The notes beneath the pieces are model-generated. The model was not told the DNA's origin. It saw only the letters and a list, made by a program, of their open reading frames with translations, and ran no database searches. From contig NC_133782.1 in NCBI RefSeq assembly GCF_003597395.2, positions 3,471,556 through 3,535,555 on the forward strand: DNA of 64,000 nucleotides, in the 5' to 3' direction. The stretch's first letter is position 1; the number at the start of each line of letters is the position of its first letter. This document shows positions 33,270 through 46,999 of the stretch, piece by piece. The DNA is from Chelonoidis abingdonii. Lineage: Eukaryota; Chordata; Testudines; Testudinidae. Position numbers and translations under genes: made by a program.

Positions 33270-33720
33270 ACAAAACCTGGGACTGATTAGCAAACAGGTA
33301 AATCCCCAATGGTCTTTTGATAGGTTGTTAGATGGGTGGGATCTGAGTTAACTACAGGAATTTCTTTCCTGACTGTCTGTTCTGGTGAATCTTGCCACAT
33401 GCCCAGAGTTTAGCTCAGGGGTAGGCAACCTATGAACAGGTGCGAAGGCCGGCACAGTGAGCTGTATTTTCAGTGGCACTTTCACTGCCTGGGTCCTGGC
33501 CACTGCTGCGGGAGCTCTGTAATTTTAAATGAAGCTTCTTAAACATTTTAAAAACCTTATTTACTTTACATACAACAATAGTTTAGTTATATATTATAGA
33601 CTTATAGAAAGAGACCTTCTAAAAACGTTAAAATGTATGACTGGCACGCGAAACCTTAAATTAGAGTGAATAAACGAAGACTTAGCACACTGCTGAAAGG
33701 TCTATGACTCTATGATTCTA
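33270..33720 (+). mobile_element. CR1 3' region (+ strand) split by a hAT-like element
   Basis: The left part (gatgggtgggatctgagtta, ggaatttctttcctgactg) and the terminal ctatgactctatgattctaa form a CR1 3' end in + orientation. The middle is replaced by the element starting at 33416. Confidence 0.7.
33416..33696 (+). mobile_element. hAT-like element, caggggtaggcaacc family, copy 2
   Basis: The left end caggggtaggcaacctatg and interior match 16968-17279 closely. The right terminus is lost and runs into a CR1 tail. Confidence 0.8.
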
Positions 33721-34334
33721 AGGAAACCGAACAGCCCAAAGAAGGAGCAGTGGGATGGGGGCAGCCAGGTGAAGCTTAGTGCATCCCTCCCCACCTCTTG
33801 CTGAAGGGATGTCCCTCCTTACCTGGCAGACAGCTCTGAAGCAGGTTTCTCTTCTCCAGCACACTCTGCGTTCCTCTTCCAAAGGTCTGTGATTTTATAA
33901 TAGCAGCAAAACACAAGTGCTGCCTCCCTGGGAGAGGCGTCACCCCATCAGCTGACGACGTAGTCACCAGAGAGGAATTCAGCAGCCCAGGAAAAAGGCA
34001 GGTGCAGGAAAGAGGAAGCCAAGCTCCATCTCTGCTCCACACTGGCAAAGTGTGCGAGGATCACCCAGCCCCGAAGCAAGGAGCGTGCGGGTCTGAGACT
34101 CAGGCTGCTCCGTGCAGCAAACCTGGCGTCACGGACACTTGGGTGCATTGCTTCAGCCGGGCACGAGCCTGGTGCTTTTTCTAGCACAGACAGTTCGTAT
34201 CACACAGGTCCCAGGAACTAAAATGGCCCCTTGGCTCCAGGATTCAGGATCTGGCTGGAAGGCAGGTCTAGTCTGGGGGGATGGCTTCTCTTAGCCTATC
34301 TGCAAGGCCTACGTCAGTCACTGGCGCCTCCTTA

Positions 34335-34450
34335 GGGAGGCAGCGTGGCCTAGTGCTGTGGCTACAAGTCATAGGACCAGGGCTGACTCCTGGCTCTGAC
34401 ACCCGTGCTGTGGCCTTGGGTAAGTCACTTCCTGGCTCCACACTGGGGTT
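34335..34450 (+). repeat. MIR-type SINE (5' half)
   Basis: It contains gtggcctagtgctgtggcta, gactcctggctctgacaccc and ccttgggtaagtcacttcct, in the MIR order. Confidence 0.7.
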
Positions 34451-35450
34451 GGTGATACACAACCCTTTGCTCCCACGCACCAGCACCATCGTTGAAAAGC
34501 CTTTGCATCTGCATGTGACCATTTGGGACATTTTTAAAGCTGTTGCAAAGCCCTGTTTTCTCTAGCAACAACGTCCCACCTTTGTCTAGCACGTTGGACA
34601 GCCTGGGCACCACCGATAGCGCCAAGACACGAGGGCTGGGACAGCATGGTGATCAGTACCTTAGCCATCCTGGTGAGAACAGAACAGCTACAATGGCCCC
34701 AAATCTGTACTTGGGTCCAGGACTGCAAGTTGTGTGGCCTGGTAACGTTGATACAAAGCAACACAAACAGGCACACCCAGGGTGCAGTTAATACCGGAGC
34801 TGCCTGACTGCCCAGTTGCTGAAGGTGAGAAATGCACGTCAGAGTCCATTGGCTTTAAAAAGTTCCGGCCGAGCTCTGGGGTGTCGCCGCTACTTCCAGC
34901 TGCCGGTCTGCAGCACGAAGCCTGACAGTGTCATAGCCCTGCAGTCAGGGACAATGTGTCCCTGGATACTAATTAATGACATACTATTCTAACTGCTCAG
35001 CATTGCAATGACATGGTGACGGTTCTCGGGGTACCCAGGACTGTGAGTCACCGTGTTACCCCTGCCTCCAGAGTGCAGGAGACTTGCTTGTTCCTGGCTG
35101 GGTGGCAGCTTCTACCACCACCAGCCTATCAGCCGTTCTCTCTCCTCTGGGCTATGCCAGCCCTGGCTCTGCCTTGCTGATTAACAATATGTGTGCCCCA
35201 GGCCTCCAGACTCTTTGACTCGTCCCCTGTGATATCCAGCCCCTGACACTGGCTACTCACAGAAATCCCAGACCCTCTGCCCCTGAGGTGCCGTGTACCC
35301 CCATTGACTAGGTTTAGCTTAAGTCTCCATTCCTGTATAGCACATCACTTGTGAGCCCGTCCAGTACAACAGCAGTGGGTTGATTTAAGAAAGACTAAAG
35401 CTTTAACTAGACACAAGAGAGCCTGGTGAAAACAAATGGTTACAATACAG

Positions 35451-37502
35451 CAGGGGTGAAAGTAACGTAAAGGACTTGCGGTATTCTGGAATCCTGAGGA
35501 GGGGTGTGGCCTCCACCGGAAGAGGCGGAGCCTTTAAATCCCCAGACCCTTTAAATCAGGATTTAAAGGGCCCGGGGCTAGGGCTGTGGTAGCAGCAGCT
35601 GGGAGCCTCAAGCCCTTTAAATCACCCCCTGAACTCCCAACTGCAGAGGTGGCTGGGAGCCCTGGGGTTCAGGACCAATTTAAATGGGATTTAAAGGGCC
35701 CGGGGCTCTAGCTGCTGCTACCGCAGCAGAGCCCCAGGCCCTTTAAATTGCCAACGGAGCCGCAGGGCTCCAGCAGCAGGGCCCGGGGCTCCGGCTGCCG
35801 CTACCCTCCAGTTCCCTTTAAATTGTCTCTGGAGCCCTGCTGCCGGAGCCCTGGGGTAGCGGCGGCAGGGATCCAGTGGCTATTTAAAGATCCCAGGGTG
35901 GTAGAGGCAGCGGGAGTCCCGAACCCTTTCAATAGCCACCAGAGCCCTGCCACTGCTTCCCTAGGGCTCCAGCAGGCTCCGGGGGCTATATAAATGGCTC
36001 TGGCCCTTTAAATTGTCCCCGAAGCCCTGGGATAGCGGCAGTGGGGTACCAGCAGTGATTTAAAGGACCGGGGGCGGTAGCGGCAGCAGGAGCCCTGGGC
36101 CCTTTAAATGGCCACCCGAGCCCCGCAACCACTACCCCAGGGCTCTGGCAGCAATTTAAAGGGCCCTGGGATCCAGCCCTTTAAATTGCTGCCTCAGGAA
36201 GCCAGTCCACCCTGCTATGGTGCACCAGCTCTTGCAGGCAGAGGTGGCAGATTTGTAGAAATTTTGTGGTGCCCAGAACCTGCCCCTGCCCAAACTCTGC
36301 CCCCTCAAACTCCATCTCCCACCTGCCAAAGACTCTGGGAGGGAGTTTGGGTGGGGGAGGAGGTCTGGGGTGCAGGCCCTGGGCTGGGGCAGGGGACTGG
36401 GGTACAGGAGGGGTGCAGGGTGCAGGCTCTGGGAGGGTGGGGATGGGAGGGAGTGTGGAGGGAGGGGGTGCAAGTTCTGGGAGGGAGTTTGGGGATAAGT
36501 GGGGGTGTGGAGGGAGGGGCTGCAGGGGTGAGGGCTGTGGGGTGAGGCTGGGGTGGATTTGGGATGTGGCTGGGGATGAGGGGTTTGGGGTATGGGAGGG
36601 GACTCAGGGCTGAGGCAGAGGGTTAGGGTTTAGGGGGATGAGGGCTCTGGCTGGGGCTGGAGATGAGGGATTTGGGGTGCTGGAGAGGCTCAGGGCTAGG
36701 ACAGAGGATTAGGGTATGGGGGGATGAGGGCTCTGGCTGGGGGTGTGGGCTTTGGGATGTGGCAGGGCTTGGGATGAGTTTGGGGTGCAGGCAGGCTGCC
36801 CTGGGACTGGAGACAGAGAGAAGGACTCCCCCCAGCCCTCTCCTTGCTGGCAGCAGCGAGCTCTGGGGTAGGGACCCCCCCCCCCAGCACACTCACCCCC
36901 CCATCCCACTGTCACTGCACGTGCTTTTAGGGCCCCTCTCAGGTCCAGGAATCCTCCTTGCCTCCCCTGTGGTGGGTGCCATGCTGGGGGGGGGTCTGCC
37001 ATCACATGTGCGCCTCCTTCCCTGCTGCTGCCCCTCACTGGGGCTGCCCCTTGCCCAGCATGGGGCAAGAGCAGTGACTGTGGGCAGGAGGGTGGCCGTA
37101 CCAGTGGGGGGGTCCCCCTGGAAAATGAAAGGGTCTGAGGGGGAATGGCAGCCTGCCCTGGTAGTAGTGGGGGGGGTCAGTAGGACCCTGTGCCGACAGT
37201 TAATGCAGGCAGGCAGCATGGCGCTGCAGGGGATGGGGAGAGACAAACACTCAGCTCCGGACCCAGGGAGGTGCATGGGGGCAGCAAAGGGGGGCCAGGG
37301 CGCTCTCAGGGGAGGTGCGGGGGGGCAGCAGGGGGAGACCTGGCCCCGAACATTCGTGGAGCTGGGCTCCCGGACCCTCAATTTTGCTGGAGCCCTGGGG
37401 CGGAGTCAGAGAGGGAGAGATGCTCCATTTTCTTGCTGGTAGCTACTGCACTTTTTCTTCCCGGTCCTCGTACCGGCCCGTACCTGCTTACTTTCACCTC
37501 TG
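35451..37502 (+). mobile_element. Large GC-rich hAT-like element with perfect 8-bp target duplication
   Basis: The ends caggggtgaaagtaa and ttactttcacctctg are inverted. The flanking 8-mer caatacag is present at 35443-35450 and 37503-37510. The first ~730 bp carry about 14 tttaaa motifs embedded in GC-rich gggccctttaaat contexts. The next ~700 bp are G-rich low complexity (gggagggagtttgggg). The longest frames (36663-37442 on +, for example) are compositional and show no transposase. It is a longer relative of 3276-3847. Confidence 0.85.
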
Positions 37503-38539
37503 CAATACAGAACACCAACCGAGGCCTATGCTTATTAATGGTTCCCTTTCCTAGCTAATAAAGTGGGTCCGTCCCCCTCCCCACACAGTTCAGTTTGGTG
37601 CTGAGCTGGCTGGCTTCCCAAGGCCATGAAAGCAGCCCTGCTCCCCAAAGGGTTTCCATAGTGAATGGATCCAGAGTGGGTCTCCTGCCTCTGTGTTAAA
37701 CTGAAAACAGCCAGGGTGAACCCCGGCCTTGCTGTGTGTTTCCTTTTTCACCTTCAAGTGGTTTCACTTGTTTGCTGTTGCAGCTGGTAGTTTTTTTCCA
37801 TTGAACATACTTGTATTGCACAAGGCTACGCAATTGAGCCAGGCATTACATCACCAGCTAAAAAGGACGGGGTGACACCACCACCCTGGCCGAATGGGCC
37901 ATCACCGAGACACTTTATCCCCTGGGTCTAATTTCTAGCACCCAGTCTATAAAGCACACGTTCAATATAAATATGTTACTTCTTAACTATTACCCACACA
38001 TACAGCTCATAATGATTGTGACGCTTGACAAGTTCTGAACTTTCTGTAGCTCTCTGTAACGCTTTATGGCTAAATAGCCTGTAAGAGGTGTGTTTGGTGT
38101 AGTGGGTTTGGCAGGGCTGAGGTGAGAGTTGTTTGCAAAGCTCAGGGGACCCTTTGCTAAGGGGTGTCTGTGTGACATTGATGCAGTAGGTTAGCCCACG
38201 GATGCAGGTCTGGTCTCTCTTTTCTGGCCAGGGGGGCTCCTGCCACGTTTGCTTTCCCTTTGACGTGCACAGTCTCCAGGTGCTATTCCTGCAGCCCTGT
38301 GCACTGGTGCAACATCTAGAGCTGGTACCTTCAGGCTTGAATGCACAGTGATCTGTTACCCCCTAATTTTCTATTGCACGGCTAATGGTTTAACTGTTTG
38401 TCTGCCCCATTGCACACTCATTCGCTGACAGGGTAGTTTTAGTCAATTGGGGTGAATGCAATGGGGTGGTTTTTGTTGCTCTCCCCTCCTTGCATTAGAA
38501 CTGCCCCCCAGTCTGTATTGGATGCAGCTGTACCCAGTG

Positions 38540-38705
38540 TTAATAAATCCTCACCACCCCCACTGCAGGCAGCACTAATAAGCCCATTCTACAGATAGGA
38601 AAACTGAGTTACTCAAGGCTGTACGAGTCAGTGGCAAAGTCAGGAAAAGAGCCCAGGATTCCTGATGCTCAGGCTTGTGCTTATCTGCTAGACACTGCTC
38701 TGTCT
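38540..38705 (+). repeat. MIR-type SINE
   Basis: It contains ttctacagataggaaaactg, gtggcaaagtcaggaaaaga and agacactgctctgtct in MIR order. Confidence 0.65.
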
Positions 38706-39809
38706 CTGGTCATGAGCACAGGGGTCTGACACCACTGCGGGAGCGATCACATGCCTTCACTACAGCAGCCTACGTGACAGCCAATGTGGTAATTCCATGA
38801 GGTCTTTGAACCCAAGAAAAAAAAAATCAGTAGCTGGCGAGACGGTCTTGCAACAGCGCTTGTCACCAGAAGTCCTCACAAATATTCATTACAGTGGATC
38901 CTCCGGGTCCCTCTAATGTGAAAGGGGAGGTGGGCTGTGGATTTCTATGGCATCTAAGGGTGTTGGGCACACACTGTATTTCAAAGGTATAAAGGGAACA
39001 GAAGGTTCATGCTCAGGTTAAATGCAAATTTGGTCTGAGCAGCATTTAAATGAGCTTCCCCCTTTGATCAGCTGCCTCCTGGTTACAAAGGGTGTGTTTG
39101 GTCTGAACAAAGAGGGATAGAAGCTGGTAAGTATTTTTTGCATATGGCAAACCGCAGCATAAATAAGAAAGGATCAGGGAGCGAGGGTCAATTGTCAGGG
39201 CATAACTGCCCCCAGATTGGCTCTGCTGCTCTGATGATGGGCACAAAATCGGGCAATACCAGGGGTGCGGGAACCTGTCTGTTGTTTAGCAAAACCACCC
39301 CTTGTGTGCATGTCACCCTGACGCCCTGTGTGTGGGTTAGACAACAGGAGTAATTTCACCAAAGCCTTGGAATGCTGCCCCACCAGCTCTGGGACGTCAT
39401 TGCAGGAGGGGCTCTCAGCCAGGGGAGGGCACATGGGCAGCAGCCTATTCTTAGCAGCAGCCGTGGGAAGGAGTGCCCTGGAAGCCCTGATAAGCTTTTT
39501 CCATAACACCCATGCTGTAACCTGGGCCTCTGTTTGTGAGAGTAACCCATAGCTAGCTGCAGGGGTGATGGGAGGGCGTGAGGCTGCGTTCCTCCACCCA
39601 CAGCGTGCTCAGGCAGGGTCCCCCTGAGGATTTCCTGGCTGAGCCAGAAAGGGCCCAGCTTGATTTCCAGATGCCAGGCTGGCAGTGAGCGAAACCCGGC
39701 CAAAACCGGAGTAAGGTCAGAGTGTCACCAAGCCCCAAGCTACAGGGCTGAATCCACAAGAAAATGCTGCAGGAGCTCCCCATGCCCTGTGCTGTGCTCA
39801 GCCGATGCT

Positions 39810-39864
39810 GCAGTTGTAGCAAAGGTTGATATGATATGATATGATAGCAGTTGTAGCAAAGGTT
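39810..39864. repeat. Duplicated 18-mer with a short ATATG microsatellite
   Basis: gcagttgtagcaaaggtt occurs twice, 37 bp apart, with (gatat)n between the copies. Confidence 0.8.
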
Positions 39865-40824
39865 AAACTGCTGGGATTAAAAATATCCAAAAGTCACACA
39901 GAGGAAAGGGGGTACCCTGGCACAATGATGAAGACACCTTAACAAAGCAGGACCCCTGGGATGCAGGGACTCAGCCTGTCACCAGTTGATGAGAAAGGGA
40001 GTTTTGTTAGGGATCTCAATGGGTCCTGATCCCCAAATTGCTCAAATTAAAATGGACACTGAAACTGACACTGCTGGAAGCAGCTGTGCCCGCCACACGG
40101 CTACTACTGCCCCGGCATGTTCAAAGCCAGCTCGGCCTGTAGGCTACACTGGCTCAAAACTTGCTCCTGAATCTCCAGCCCTGCCAGGCCCACAGAGCAC
40201 AAGGCCGAGAGCACTGCAGGGCAGCAGGTCGGTTATGTCACAGCCTCCCGAAACTACGTTGGGCACACGCCCTGCTGCCAGCCACAGGGAGAGGCTTGCT
40301 ACAGGTCAGTAGCTGAGCCCCCAGATCAGTTTGTAAACTCCAGAGAGGCTCAGATTCTGCAGTGATACACTCCAGGGGAAGCGCTGCAGAAGCTCGCCTG
40401 CCCTGCTTGAGTCAAAGGGAAATCTTCCAGGTTGCACTCTTCCTCTGCAGCTCAAACTCTGCAGCCTCCTGCTGCGGTATGAGAGCCAGAAAGTGAACCT
40501 GCCTAGAAACCACAGCCACACTTGGCTAAGCAACACCCAGGAAATGGTTACCTCATAACAGCTGCCTCTGAACAGGTGCTAGGCAACAGTGACCGACCCT
40601 GTGGATTACAGCACAACCAAGGAGTTTACTTCTGTGTCATGTCTTGTGTCTCATTGGCTCAGTGCAGTGTCAGTATGCCACTGGCGCGTTTGTTGGGGTG
40701 GGGTCATTCCAGCCCCCGATGGGACTGTCTCAGGCTCAGAGCATGCTCCAGCCAGCTCTCCTGCTCATGCAGTTGGAGTCATCTCTGGCCATTAAAGAAG
40801 TGTTTGAACATTTTTCTGTTTCTG

Positions 40825-40925
40825 ATTTTAAGAGCAGAAGAGACTATCATGATAATCTCATTTGATTTCAGGCATAACACAGGACGGAGAACCTCACCCA
40901 GGAATGGCTGTAGTTCATTAAGAGA
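40825..40925 (-). mobile_element. CR1-like fragment
   Basis: Decayed CR1 3' phrases: agagcagaagagactatcat and aggcataacacaggac. Confidence 0.45.
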
Positions 40926-41442
40926 TTCTTAGCGATTCTAAACGGGGTACAGTGAAGAGGCTGTTTGGATGGATTCGTCAATATCGGCCCAGGGCCTTGA
41001 AAGTGTCTCTGTACTAGCCGGAGGGCAGGGACTGCTCCAGTTAAGGTTCCAACTGCCTCTTTGGGGTTGATCTTAACTTTCCCAAACTTTCACCATTTGG
41101 ACTGAAATTGTCCAGGTTTGGGGTCTGGTAAAAAACAGAAAAGAAAGAAACAGTTGAGCCATTTTGGAGTGGGGGGTGGGGAGGAAATGAACTTCTTCTA
41201 TTACCAAAGAAACTGACCCAAACCCCCAAAACATATGAAGTTGTTCCAATTAACTTTACAGCTGAAACTCCTGTGCGTAAGAAGCTAAATATGGCAAGGA
41301 ACTAGCTGTTCTTGAGGCAAAAGGCCTTTGAGAGCTGTGGTGTACCTGAATTTGATTTGACTGAGTGATGAGCCTTTGAAAATTGCCTGCTCTTCACATG
41401 CAGGCCCGTTTGGACAAGGTTTTTCACTAGCCCTGCCTCCAC

Positions 41443-41480
41443 CTAGGGTGACCAGATTTAAAGTGTGAAAAATAGAGGCA
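41443..41480 (+). mobile_element. Partial tagggtgaccagat element
   Basis: The left terminus tagggtgaccagattt and the inner aagtgtgaaaaat piece resemble 14604-14727. The right end is missing. Confidence 0.55.
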
Positions 41481-42089
41481 GGTCTGTTTTCAGGGAGGAA
41501 GGGAGCATACAGTTGCCTATCAGAGACAAAGTCCCTAATAGTGGGAGGTCTGGTCTGGGCACTCGGCCTCTGCAGCTCACTTAGGCCCCAGCCTGACTCT
41601 GCAAAGACTTCAAGAGATGCGTAGCTTTACGCACTCTGGGTAGCCACACTGAAGTCAGTGAAACTACCAGTGCACAGTGTCGCCCCTTCCAACTGAGGCC
41701 AACAAGACTTGGTATTTGTCTTAAATCCCAGCACCTCAGTGAGAGTCCTGGGACTGTGGGTGACACTCAGTTTCCATTTTAGTTTTTAAAAAGTAAGACC
41801 ATTCTAGCTCTCGTTGCTGCAGAGAAAAGCTTGAAAAGGTGACCCCTAAAGGCTCAAAAACCAGCAGGCAAAACACCACAAAACCCTCACTTCTTGGTTT
41901 TAAAAATCTCATTATTTTAGGGGGCTTGGCTGAAGATTTTCGAGCTCCTAGAGCTGGCAGTAATTTGACCCCACAAGCTGAGCGCTATAGCCATGCAGAC
42001 CCCAGTGGAAATACTCAGCTCTTACTGACCCCCACCCTTCAAAGACTTCTCAGGCTCAAGGCCATACAGAACTTTTCATCCATGGATCT

Positions 42090-42270
42090 CAAAGCACTTT
42101 ACGAAATTGGTCAGTATCATCCTTGTTTTACAGATGCGGAAACTGAGGCACAGATGGGGGTGATATGGCTTGTCCAAGGTCATCTGGAAGGCCACTACGG
42201 GAGCTGGGGCTAGAACCCACCCTGAGTCCTTAACTCTTGCTCTATCCACTAGCCCCCACTGCCTCTCTAT
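42090..42270 (+). repeat. MIR SINE
   Basis: A clear MIR core: ccttgttttacagatgcgga, aactgaggcacaga, ttgtccaaggtcatct and tctatccactagccccc. Confidence 0.85.
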
Positions 42271-45184
42271 CAGACAGTAATCTAGCAATCTTATAAGAGC
42301 TGAAATAACAAAGACACTCCCATGCATTTCAGGGTTTTTCCCTTACTGGGCGTTTTAAAAAAAAATGTAGAATCACTTTTTATTTATCGTCCAAACTTAG
42401 CAAAAAGAAAACACTCTGCGTACACAGTGACAAGTGCATCTGATTTCAGCATCTCACTAATCGGAGGTTCTATTTGTAACACAATGAATTTTGTTTTTTT
42501 ATCCATTATGTATTAGTTATTGTCAGCTGGGTCACTTGGACACTGTCTGGTTAAAACTAAGTGAGAAGTGCCAGGGAGGACACAGATTTCTATTTCACAC
42601 TAAAGAAAGCACATTTGAAAAACCATCCCTACTCTGAAGGAGTCCCTCGGTGGCGTCCCTGCCACTGCCTGTTGGGTAGCGTGTGGGAATCTACGTGCCA
42701 CATGCCAGAATGCAGCCAGGGCTCCCTCTACAAACCCTGCTGAGAGAAATCTGCACACACAGAGTCCCCGCAGGTTGCATCCTGTCGCCGGGCCCGAGCC
42801 CTGTCTGTTCAGAGAGGCCCAGCCCCGGAAAAAGCGACAACAATGGAGTTCATACAGCTGGCCAGTGTTGATCTCTCTCCTGGCAGCTGAGCGTCCTGAC
42901 CTACTTTAGCAAGCGTAGAAGAAGAGGCCTTGAGAACCCTGAGTTTCCCGCTCTCGGCTTCCACCCTCCAGTCAGGACATTGCTTGGGATAACTGGCCAG
43001 ACTCTGCAGGTGCCTCTTCCCCCCAAGAGAATTAGGAGGGTTGCTTGTTAAGCACTATCCTGTGCTCAGCCCTGTACACAGACACAGAGCCCAAGCCTGA
43101 TTGCAGTGATGCCAATAGAAAAAATCCTGTTGGCTTCTCCAGAAGCAGGATGGGGCACATGAACGATCCACGCCCCAGTGCACTAGGCATGGATGTGACG
43201 AGACTGAGGCCCTGGGATGTGCTGGAGGAGTCGGCTGCCCTGGGCTGCTTGTAGGTGTTGCAGAGAAATGGATGCCATTCTCGCGCTCGCTCTGGGGCCC
43301 TGCACTCAGGAACAGGAATACAGAGCCCCTCCCGCCTGGAAGAACAAGCTCTGTGATGAGGTGGCTGGGTGGGAGCCGGGACTGCTGTCCAAGCACCCGT
43401 GGTGCATTGAGCACCTGGCTTTTCCTAGAGCCGAGCTGCTGGGGCAGCGTGGAGAGATTGGCAGCTGCTGTCTGAGCCACACATGGAAGAACAGCAGGGA
43501 GCAGCTTCTGGCCTCCGAGCTCCTTCGCTTACTCCCAGACCCAGGGCCAAATTCACACCATGCATAACTCCCACTGTTGGAGATGCACCGGTGCAGGGGA
43601 GACAATCACAGAAGGGAACTGTGTGTTTCCCTCATGCATCAGCCCCCCCACCCCCACCTCTCCACCCCCACGCTCTCCCTTCGAGCACAGCCGCTGCTCG
43701 ACAGTTCCCCGGGGGAACAGCCACATATGACACCCTGCGCTGCTCATGACATCAGCTCCCTGTTCAAACCCGTCACCCTGCACCTGGGCTCCGTGGGTGG
43801 AAATGATCCATCCGAGGGCCAATGGGCTGAGACACATGGCATGGCCAGCGCTTGCTTAACCGTTGCTACACTTGGCCTGTATGGCAACTGTTGCTAAGTA
43901 GCACAGCGGGGGCTGCGAGCCAGAGGGGTCACTTACAAACCTGATGGAAAACAAGGAAGCAGATTACAGCATTTTCACGGCCATGATAAATGGAGGCAGA
44001 ACACGAGTTCAGCACCAAAAGATTACGCACATGCCATGTAGCTAGATTCACCACCTAGTGACTCATGCATTCGTTACATAAAGGGGTGGGGGCAGCGAAA
44101 GAGGGAGGGAAGGGGAAACGTAGAATGAAAAGCAGGAGGTGAATTGCTCTGTGGACTCTGGCACCCTGGTGGGGACCGAAAACTCATCGCTGGGCTGGAT
44201 GCACACAGTGAGGAGCATCCGGAACTGGCCACGTGTGGGGTTCGGGGCACCCAGTGCTGCCACTGTAACAGTCAGCCTCACTAAGGGCAGGAGGCCAGGG
44301 CTTGATACAATCTAGGGGAAAATACCTTGACACACCATTTTTACTGCTAAAAATGAGCCATAGCTGGTCTCAGAATAACCCCCGCCTCCTCCAAAAGCCA
44401 GAAACCAGCCTCCAGCTGTACAGCCAGACTGCCTTGGCTTAGCCTGCACAGACATACTCCCACTGGGCTCCGCAGAATGCAGCACTGCCAGGCACTGGTT
44501 AATAATTAAAGCAAAGAAACCTGCAGCCTGTTTTTTAATACGTGCCTCAAGCACCCACCTAGAGTTGATCCTTCTGCAAGGAGCCTGAGCAGCACCCGGC
44601 ATCGTTTATACCCAGGCGCCTGGAGGACAACGGCACTGCTGTCCTGGGATCTGACAGCAGCACTGGAATGCACACAGCTGCTGAGCCTGGGGAGACGTTT
44701 CAGGGCTTTGGCCAAGCCGTACTGGGCAGCAGAGCGGTGCTGGAGCCATGCTGCGGCTCAGGCTAACACAGCTCAGAGGAAGATGGAGCTGGCCCTATCT
44801 TTAATATAAGGCAGGATTTTCACAGGCATCAAAGTAGCTTGAGAGCAAAAGTGCCCATAGATGCTTTAGAAAACCCCAATTTCCTCTACCCCCAGTTCAG
44901 GCTCACACCTTCAGAAAGTCGGGAGGACAGGTTTTAATGACAGACCAAAGCCTTTCCAGGTGAGGGCCGCAGGGCTCAGAGTATCTATCTCCTCATTATC
45001 GCTGTTAGGAGCTCAGAGGCAAGGTGGTGACTCAGATGCTATTTTAAAGTGTGGAACCCCCTGCCCTTGCCCCCACTCCCTCAAGTTCTGAATCACTGGC
45101 ACTGTAAATAGTGACAATTTTGAAGCGAGGCACAGAACTGCTGTCTGATGAAGGGACTCACCACGTGGGATAACTGATGGATGG

Positions 45185-45300
45185 GCGAGGAAGCTGGGAT
45201 TCAGGAAAGCTTGATTCAGTGTGCTCAGCTGTGCCACTGCTTCCTCACGTGGCCTTGAGCAAGTCACCCAATTCTCCACACCCCAATCTCCTCCACTGTG
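45185..45300 (+). repeat. MIR-type SINE fragment
   Basis: It contains gccactgcttcctcacgtgg and ccttgagcaagtcacccaat. Confidence 0.6.
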
Positions 45301-46739
45301 CCACGCCGCTGGTCACCACCTTCACAAGGCAGCATGAGAGCCACGCTCATAGTGCAGTTAATTGATGGCTCCTGGCGCCAGATCCCTAAGCACTACCTCC
45401 ACTCGCTGCCCTGCTGAAGTCACAGGCCAACAGAGGACTCACTGTGACAGAGCGATGGCTGTAGGTGAATGGGCCCCATTCCCGCCGAGAGCAGGATGCG
45501 AATCTGACTTCTGTCCGAGTGGTTTTATGGCCACTGCTCTAGATCTCCATTCCTCTCCCAGGGCAAAGCTCTTTGGAAGTTGTCTGCCCATTTCCCCCTT
45601 TGATGGAGCTTGAGTAGGGGTCAACTGCTATTTTCTTACCACAGACGAATCCTGTAAGCTGAGCTGTTGCTATCTTTGATGTCCACAAATGGCAGCACTC
45701 AGAATCCAGAGCACTTACACTGGGGAGAATCCACTGAGTGCAGGTATGTGCTGGGCAAACTCCCCCACTGCATGTGAAGCAGACCTTGCAGTACCCCTCC
45801 TGGTCCAGAAACAGCCAGTTCTCCAGGAACAAATCCAAAGAGCACCCAGTCGCGGGCCTGGGGAAGGGTGAAAGCAGAGATTTAGCTCAGTCAACTTTTC
45901 AACTTAGCACTATTGCTTGCTGAATGAAAATAAAGAGCCTCAAAGGCAGAATTCTGTTTAGATGTGAACTACAGAGTGATTCTGTGCCCAGCCCCAGCTT
46001 ACAATAGATGCTTCTTGCTCATTCTCACTAGCACCCTCAGGTCCCCCCTTCCTCCTCTGGGGAGCAGCTCTTTGGAGGACCTGAATTTTAAGGCCACAGG
46101 AGGCTATGCCTAGCCTCAGTTCTTACTGCCCCAAATGAAGGGAATGCCAGCAGCTCAGCCTACTCATGCCAATCCTCAGCATCCTCCTCCTCTTGTCCCA
46201 GCTCTGGGGTGCAGAATAGTGCAGTGGAAAGCCTGATGTGGCAACTCGAATTCAGCTCTTCCAATGATCTTGCCCTGGACTTGCACCAGAACGTGACAGG
46301 CACTCAGAGAACCCGGACAGAAAGCAGTAACGAGTTCACATTTAAAGCCAGGAAAAAAAGTATTCATTAAATGAAGCATGTTAGTAATTTCAACTATTCT
46401 GTCCCTTGCTGGATGAATTACCCTTGAGAGGGAAGCTTCTGCTACTATCAAAGAAAACAACTCCGAACGTGTGCTTTGCCTGCTTTAAGCAATCAGTATG
46501 TTATTGAAACTGAAACATCAGAGGTCTCTGGCAATTTCATGAGGAGCCAAGAATACGGCCCAAATCTAGTCACAAGGAGCTGGGGGCAGCTGCTGATCAG
46601 ACTGCAGAACAGGGCAGTCTCTTTTGGACACAGGCTGGATTTTTTTCCAGGAACTGAAAAATTCCCAAACCAAAAACAGTTGGTTTGTTTCGAAACAAAA
46701 CTGAATTTTCAGGTTCCCCCCCCAAGCAAGGTCTCTGAC

Positions 46740-46878
46740 TGCCAGAAGCTGGACCTGGATCACTTGATGACTGCCCAGTTCTGTTCATTCCCTCTGAAGC
46801 ATTGGCACTGACCAGTCAGACACAGGATACTGGGCTAGATGGACCATTGGTCTGAGCCAATATGGCCATTCTTATGTA
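46740..46878 (+). mobile_element. CR1-type LINE 3' end (+ strand)
   Basis: The diagnostic 3' phrases are atactgggctagatggacca, ttggtctgagccaatatgg and ccattcttatg. Confidence 0.75.
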
Positions 46879-46999
46879 AACAAATCTCATTTTGGATCAA
46901 AAACACTTGTCACCAACACAGATTCCCCCCCGCCCCCAGGTTTTTGTTTATGGGCTGTTTTGTTTTTTATGAGGGTGCTGAAGACTATACCATCTAGAT

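Noticed and set aside
36663..37442. 259-codon + strand ORF
   Set aside because: It lies within the GC-rich interior of the hAT-like element at 35451-37502. Its translation is Gly/Pro/Arg low complexity without any domain.
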